This document shows, one piece after another, positions 59,566 to 64,000 of a stretch of DNA of 64,000 nucleotides (position 1 is the stretch's first letter; every line of letters starts with the position of its first letter). Origin of the DNA: Eucommia ulmoides. Taxonomy: Eukaryota; Streptophyta; Magnoliopsida; Garryales; Eucommiaceae. The notes under the pieces were generated by a model. The model did no database searches. It was given only the letters and a program-made list of their open reading frames with translations, and was not told where the DNA came from. The stretch is taken from NCBI GenBank assembly GCA_016647705.1, contig CM028338.1, forward strand, positions 18,745,577-18,809,576. The letters run 5' to 3'. The translations under genes were made by a program, and so were the position numbers.

Positions 59566-61479
59566 TTGGTCGTTAGGCGAATTCCGTTTTCGGCGATCGC
59601 TACCAAGTTTTTGGTAACGATTGCCGGGGATTGTTTTGTTCGTTATTGTCAATATTGTTAGTAAATGACCCGATTTTACTTTAGGCATTTCTTTTATATA
59701 TAATTTTTGTTTGTAGTTTTGTTTTTGTTTCTTATGCTTGCCGATGTTAGATCGACATATATTGATGCATCCTTTTCGATGGGATTCCAAGCTATTTTAT
59801 TTTACGGGGCCACACACGTAATCCAATGAGGCGTGTCTTTGAAAGATTGAGCCATCCAGTGCAATATCTCTCCAAGCTTGGGGGCGATCTAAAAATGTCA
59901 GGCCGAGAACATTAAACCACGTGCTTATTGGGAGGTAACCCAAGGTCAAATAAATTAAATCTATCTCTATCGAATTTAAACAGAGACGAGATCTTCTCGC
60001 CTCCTAGGTACATGTTCTAAACGCTCTTCATCAGCATGCTTTAATTTCATATGTTGAGAATGATGATTGGGTTCATTGAGGACACTATCCGTTTTGAGTT
60101 TGGAAGTGATGTGTAGTATATTATGTTAAATGTGTTATTGTTTTCTTGTGTGCATGTTTGTTTAGGATAGAATGTGTTTATTTTTATGTTGTTGTTGTGT
60201 ACATGCTGAGTTTTGAGTTCATCTGGGCCATTACCCGATGATGAAAATTACCCCTGGTTGTTTTCGAAGTCAAGGGTAATACCCATGCACCTGTGTTCTA
60301 TGTGCTTGACTATGCGTTTTGGTCAAAATTATTGTAGATCCTAATTTGCATGAGCACATAGACTCAATGTATAGTTATTTAATTGATTTGAGACCGATTA
60401 TCGATTAACCAAATTTATTACAATTAAGGATTTTAGAACCTGATTGAGGGGAAGCTTGAGGCAAAATCCTAGGTGAGGTAGTTTAGGAGACGTGATTTAG
60501 GCATTTTTTTTTTGTATCGCTTGAGCCTTTGAAGCCTACCCTGTAATATGTTTATCCATTGTTACCCTGTCAAAGCCTAAATGAAATTTCAATTCTGAAC
60601 ACATAAACAAATACCCTGGCCAGTTGATCTTTTTCCAAACCTATGTCGCTGAATTTAAAGGCATATTTGAGTGAATCAAGTTAGCATTCATGTAAGCTAC
60701 TTGATGTGAGCGATTGGGTTTATGGAGAACTTCAGATTGGTTCGGTAGTCGAGTACTCACTTGTCGTGTTTCTTTCATTTTAACCACACCCGTAAAATCA
60801 TACTAATCGAATAAGTTTGTGGGTGTGCTTGTATAAAAAAAAAAAAACATATGTAAATATAAATTTAATTCTATTTGTTTTTGACAAGTGAGTACGTTGG
60901 TCTTAAAATTGATTGTTCGAGATTATTTCCAATCTATCTATGGGATTTCGAGAGTGAATGTGCCAAGCGTTGAACCTTGGGTAACGTTAAGTTAACAACG
61001 TTAACTCGTTTTCTATTCCGAAATACCCTTAGCCAAATATACCAAAATCGAACCAAGTCCTTCTGATCTTTATGAACTACTCAACCTATATTAGTGGAGA
61101 GTGGACCCCAATCATGTATATGGTAATCTTAGTCCTATACGATCTAAGTCGTGAGTTTCGTTGGGGGATAATCCAATCCGGTCGTTGTATAGTTATATTA
61201 TTAAGTCTCACACTAACTTATTTATAGGATCTAGAATAGCATTCACCATTATTGCATGTAGAAATTCTAGAACCACATGATGTGTTTTATTGCTTGAACT
61301 CGATATGACTGGCGGTTGTTGAGGGAAATCATGACTTGGCCGTTAGAAGAATTTAAAACTCGTATGGAGTTATGTTTAGACTATTTTTTAGGTTGTTTGT
61401 TATTTAATTCAGTTTTGTTTTTCATTTTTGTGTGTGTGTTTGGCTCGAGGACTATCCAAATTCCAAGTTTGGGGGTATT
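59566..61479 (+). mobile_element. Non-coding interior of the Athila derivative
   Basis: The leader (59566-59780) is like 33509-33640. It is followed by the post-pol motif and the stretch that normally lies between pol and the 3' LTR. It includes a gtacatgctgagttttgagt area and an acaagtgagtacg block that recurs at 14000. The frames present are short and unlike retroelement proteins. Confidence 0.65.
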
Positions 61480-63084
61480 TGATAGGTGTGATCTACCTAT
61501 CTATTTCCAAACCGAATTAAGTTAGTTTTTGAGTGTTTATATAGTATTTTATTACGTTTTAATTAGTTTTTATACTTTTTGTATAAATAAGATGTGTGGG
61601 GCAAAACGGTATGAAACTGGAGCGAAAACGATGAGATCGAACCAAAAATGGTTAAAGAACGGTGGAAAAACAAGCTCGGAGGCAAAATTGTGAAAGAAGC
61701 CCACCGCTGCGGCGTCCAGACCTCCGCCGCGGCGATAAAGATGCAGAGACTGACCTATTCTTGCTGGACACTCACTGCCTTGGCGGTGAAATTGCAGAAT
61801 GTCATCCTAATCCACCACTGTCTTCACCACCGCGACGATAAACCAATCGACATACCCACCGCTTAGGCGGTGACCCTCTACATAGCCTAAGATATTTTTA
61901 GGATATTTTTTGAGATATTTTGCTTATAAATACCCACTCCTCTCCTCTCCTTCTACTCTCTCCGGCCACTAGAGCCTCTTGGGCTATACTTAGGGTTGGA
62001 TTTAGAAGTTTTAGAGGGAGAGCTCATATCCCAAAGTGGAGGAAGACGGCGGAGCAATCGTTGAATGGTTCTTAGTGACAAATCTTCGGATGAGGCTAAG
62101 TTATTTGATTTCTTCCCTTATTTCTTTAACTTAGGATATTGTGAGCATGTTTAGATCGTTTGTTATTTGTAAATGCGGTTATGGCCGTAGTGAAACATGA
62201 ATTGTATAGGGATTAACGAATAAATTTATAAATATGTGCTTAGATGATTTTGGTGTTGCGTTTATGTTTGTTCTTCGTAGTTTGATTATGTTTAGTGTAT
62301 TGTTTGTTTATCATGCTTAGTTTGATAAATGGAGAATACGGGGTTTAACAAACCCCAGATTCGGATTAGGGTAAACAAACACTATGATCCAATAACCTGG
62401 TTGGGGTTAGGATTGTGGACAATCGATGACATTAGGGCAAGACTCACGTGAACTAGGGTCATTAAGATGTTGAGGGGGACTTTTTCGTTGACTCGAAGTT
62501 GCGTTATATCCCCCATCTTACACTTGGGAGAGGTGGCGGTAAAGTTTTGGAATTCAGATTATCGATAGGGTAAACACAACACGATGATCCAATGACCCAG
62601 TCGGGAGTTGGATTGTGTGTAATCAATGACGTTGGGTGAGACTCACATGACTTAGGGTCGTTAGGACATTGAGGGGGACTTCTTCATTGACTCGAAGTCA
62701 TGTATTCCACCGTCTTACACTCGGGAGAGGTGGCGGTGGAGTTTACAAACCGAGATTGTCAAATAGGTCGAACATCGTAAACGTGAGTAAATCAAGATCG
62801 AACACGTATTTGTAATCATGTTAATCTCTAGGCAATTCTTTCCCCTAAAACATATTAGTATATTAGTATAGATAATTTAGTTAATTAGTATTAGTTTAAT
62901 TAATTAAATACATTTGTTTTTAGCCTAGATAAAGTTAGGTCATGACAAACGCGGTACTCGTTAGTAACAACACTAATTCCTGTGGATACGATAACCTGAT
63001 CTTTCACAATCACATTATACTAAAACTTTGACCTCATACACTTTTGAGTAGTCAATAGGTGAGGATCGAATCATCTGCCGTACA
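61480..63084 (+). mobile_element. Right LTR of the Athila derivative
   Basis: It runs from tgataggtgtgatc to gccgtaca, then GTAGA. It keeps the palindrome set, including ccgcttaggcggtg near 61860. Confidence 0.75.
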
Positions 63085-63252
63085 GTAGAGCAGGATCATA
63101 TCTTTTATCTAAAAGAGACTGGGGGTAAGAAGAACAAAGGTGGAAGTTCCTGGAAGATGACTCATATGAACCGGAACCGTGGCCAAAGTTAGGGCAGTAC
63201 TGGAAACACCAGCGGCAGTGGCGGCGGCAGTATCGCATCTGGTAGAGGATGT

Positions 63253-64000
63253 TGGTAGCAAAATATTTGTCGCTACAATATCGCAAGTGTACAAGTCAAG
63301 TTTTAATAGTATAGGAAGAGTAGGGTTATCGTATCCATAGGAATTAGTTTAGATCGTCGTTAAGTACCGCGATTATCGTAACTTAACTTTATGTAGGCAT
63401 TCAATTTTTGGGTTTTTGTAAATATAAAATAAAACAAAAATAAATATAAATACAAAAATAAAATAAAATATAGATTATCTATGCACAAATGTTCTAGGGG
63501 CTTGATTTCATCTTGTTATTCCCATGTTATCATATTAAGTAAATTATCAGTCAATTCCATTTATTCAATAATCAAGGTTCTTGTCTTATTTCTCTCTCAC
63601 TACCTCTCCTGAGCGTCAAGTGAGATAATATGTAATCACTTTAATACCAATATCCCTATCCCGTATTGAGGTGAAAACTTTCGTTGTACCCGACCTTATA
63701 GATTACGCAAGCTTTAAATATCTCCTGATCTATAAAACTTACGTTGTATTTAACCTAAGTCTAAACCCAAAATTACCTCTCCCGAGTGTTAAATCCCAAA
63801 TTCTCAAATCAACCAAAATATCATGTTGAAGTATTATAAAGGGAAACACAATTGAATAGAAAACCTAGTTGGTATATCTAGAACTTGATCTCCTCCCGAT
63901 TTCACAAAATCCAAAATTCCCAATTAGATTACTTATGTGTTGATTTCCTCCCGGATTCACAACAACCAAAGTTATGTACTCTCAATTCCAGTTATGAATT
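63253..64000 (-). mobile_element. Athila-type LTR, cut by window edge
   Basis: It begins on the plus strand at tggtagcaaaatatttgtcg and matches the first part of 56138-57520 (gcaagtgtac, agtaccgcgattatcgtaac). It lies in the same chromovirus gag DNA as that solo LTR, in the same orientation. The other end is outside the window. Confidence 0.65.

Larger units (their letters stand above)
57933..63084 (+). mobile_element. Complete non-autonomous Athila derivative
   Basis: The LTRs 57933-59541 and 61480-63084 (about 1.6 kb each, roughly 90 percent alike by eye) are flanked by the exact duplication GTAGA (57928-57932 and 63085-63089). A tRNA-Asp-type primer site lies at 59548. A purine tract (aagtttgggggtatt) lies at 61465-61479. 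The 1.9-kb interior has the post-pol motif ttattgggaggtaacccaag (59929) but no gag, protease, RT or integrase. It looks structurally whole and must have relied on a partner element for movement. Confidence 0.85.
49646..63252 (+). mobile_element. Chromovirus (Tekay/Del-like) 5' half with nested insertions
   Basis: The long 5' LTR ends at 55773 (ggtgcgaca). A methionine-tRNA-type primer site is at 55785-55797, and gag follows from about 55850. Gag-related DNA is visible in three stretches (55850-56137, 57540-57932 and 63085-63252), separated by later insertions at 56138-57520 and 57933-63084. The LTR is itself interrupted by 51884-55423. Polymerase would lie beyond the window or has been lost. 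The LTR start is uncertain. The coding part is broken. Confidence 0.6.

Noticed and set aside
63071-63294. Two overlapping minus-strand frames of 61-71 codons
   Set aside because: They cross the end of the Athila derivative and the chromovirus gag on the wrong strand.

Overview
This window looks like nuclear DNA of a flowering plant, probably a eudicot. It is AT-rich and packed with nested LTR retrotransposons of plant lineages (Athila, Tat/Ogre-like, chromovirus and Copia). It also holds an endogenous pararetrovirus and one spliced plant gene. I saw no bacterial operon, tRNA, rRNA or CRISPR array. The protein of the host gene is closest, from memory, to Antirrhinum CENTRORADIALIS, which hints at an asterid; that is inference only.

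The one convincing host gene is a CEN/TFL1-type PEBP gene on the minus strand (44467-46975). It has four exons, correct GT/AG borders, an uninterrupted 174-residue reading frame and a TATA box about 125 bp before the ATG. It sits in the largest element-poor stretch (about 44.2-48.9 kb). A tandem TRIM-like repeat lies beyond its 3' end and a candidate hAT-like MITE lies just beyond its promoter.

Left part. 1-4.5 kb holds tandem deletion derivatives of a Tat-like element (LTR, gag, antisense ORF piece, LTR), entered by an Athila-type LTR. 6.8-9.8 kb is a broken caulimovirid (florendovirus/petuvirus-like) on the minus strand. 9.8-23.4 kb is a minus-strand Athila-type element with gag, protease, RT, RNase H and integrase fossils. 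A non-autonomous Athila derivative (10415-15893, target duplication ATCAC) sits inside it and itself carries a Copia solo LTR. The Athila 5' LTR ends in a striking inverted repeat at 22.45-23.43 kb.

Middle part. An LTR with perfect CATTA duplications (24363-25796) is followed by a Tat-like antisense gene fossil. That fossil is split by a complete 8.3-kb non-coding LTR element (27056-35335, target duplication TATCT), which contains a mosaic of Athila LTRs. Tat LTR-like DNA, a candidate DNA transposon with an 11-bp duplication and a broken Copia element (39.8-43.4 kb) complete the block.

Right part. A chromovirus (Tekay/Del-like) 5' LTR and gag run from about 49.6 kb to 63.25 kb and are opened up by four later insertions: a Copia solo LTR, a Mutator-type element inside that LTR (perfect 9-bp duplication, about 130-bp inverted ends), an Athila-type solo LTR, and a complete non-autonomous Athila derivative (57933-63084, duplication GTAGA). 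Another Athila-type LTR runs off the right edge.

The most unusual non-coding signal is a set of about six 17-bp palindromes of the form CCACCG-centre-CGGTGG. They are regularly spaced upstream of the TATA box in the Athila-derivative LTRs. The half-sites persist while the centres differ between subfamilies.
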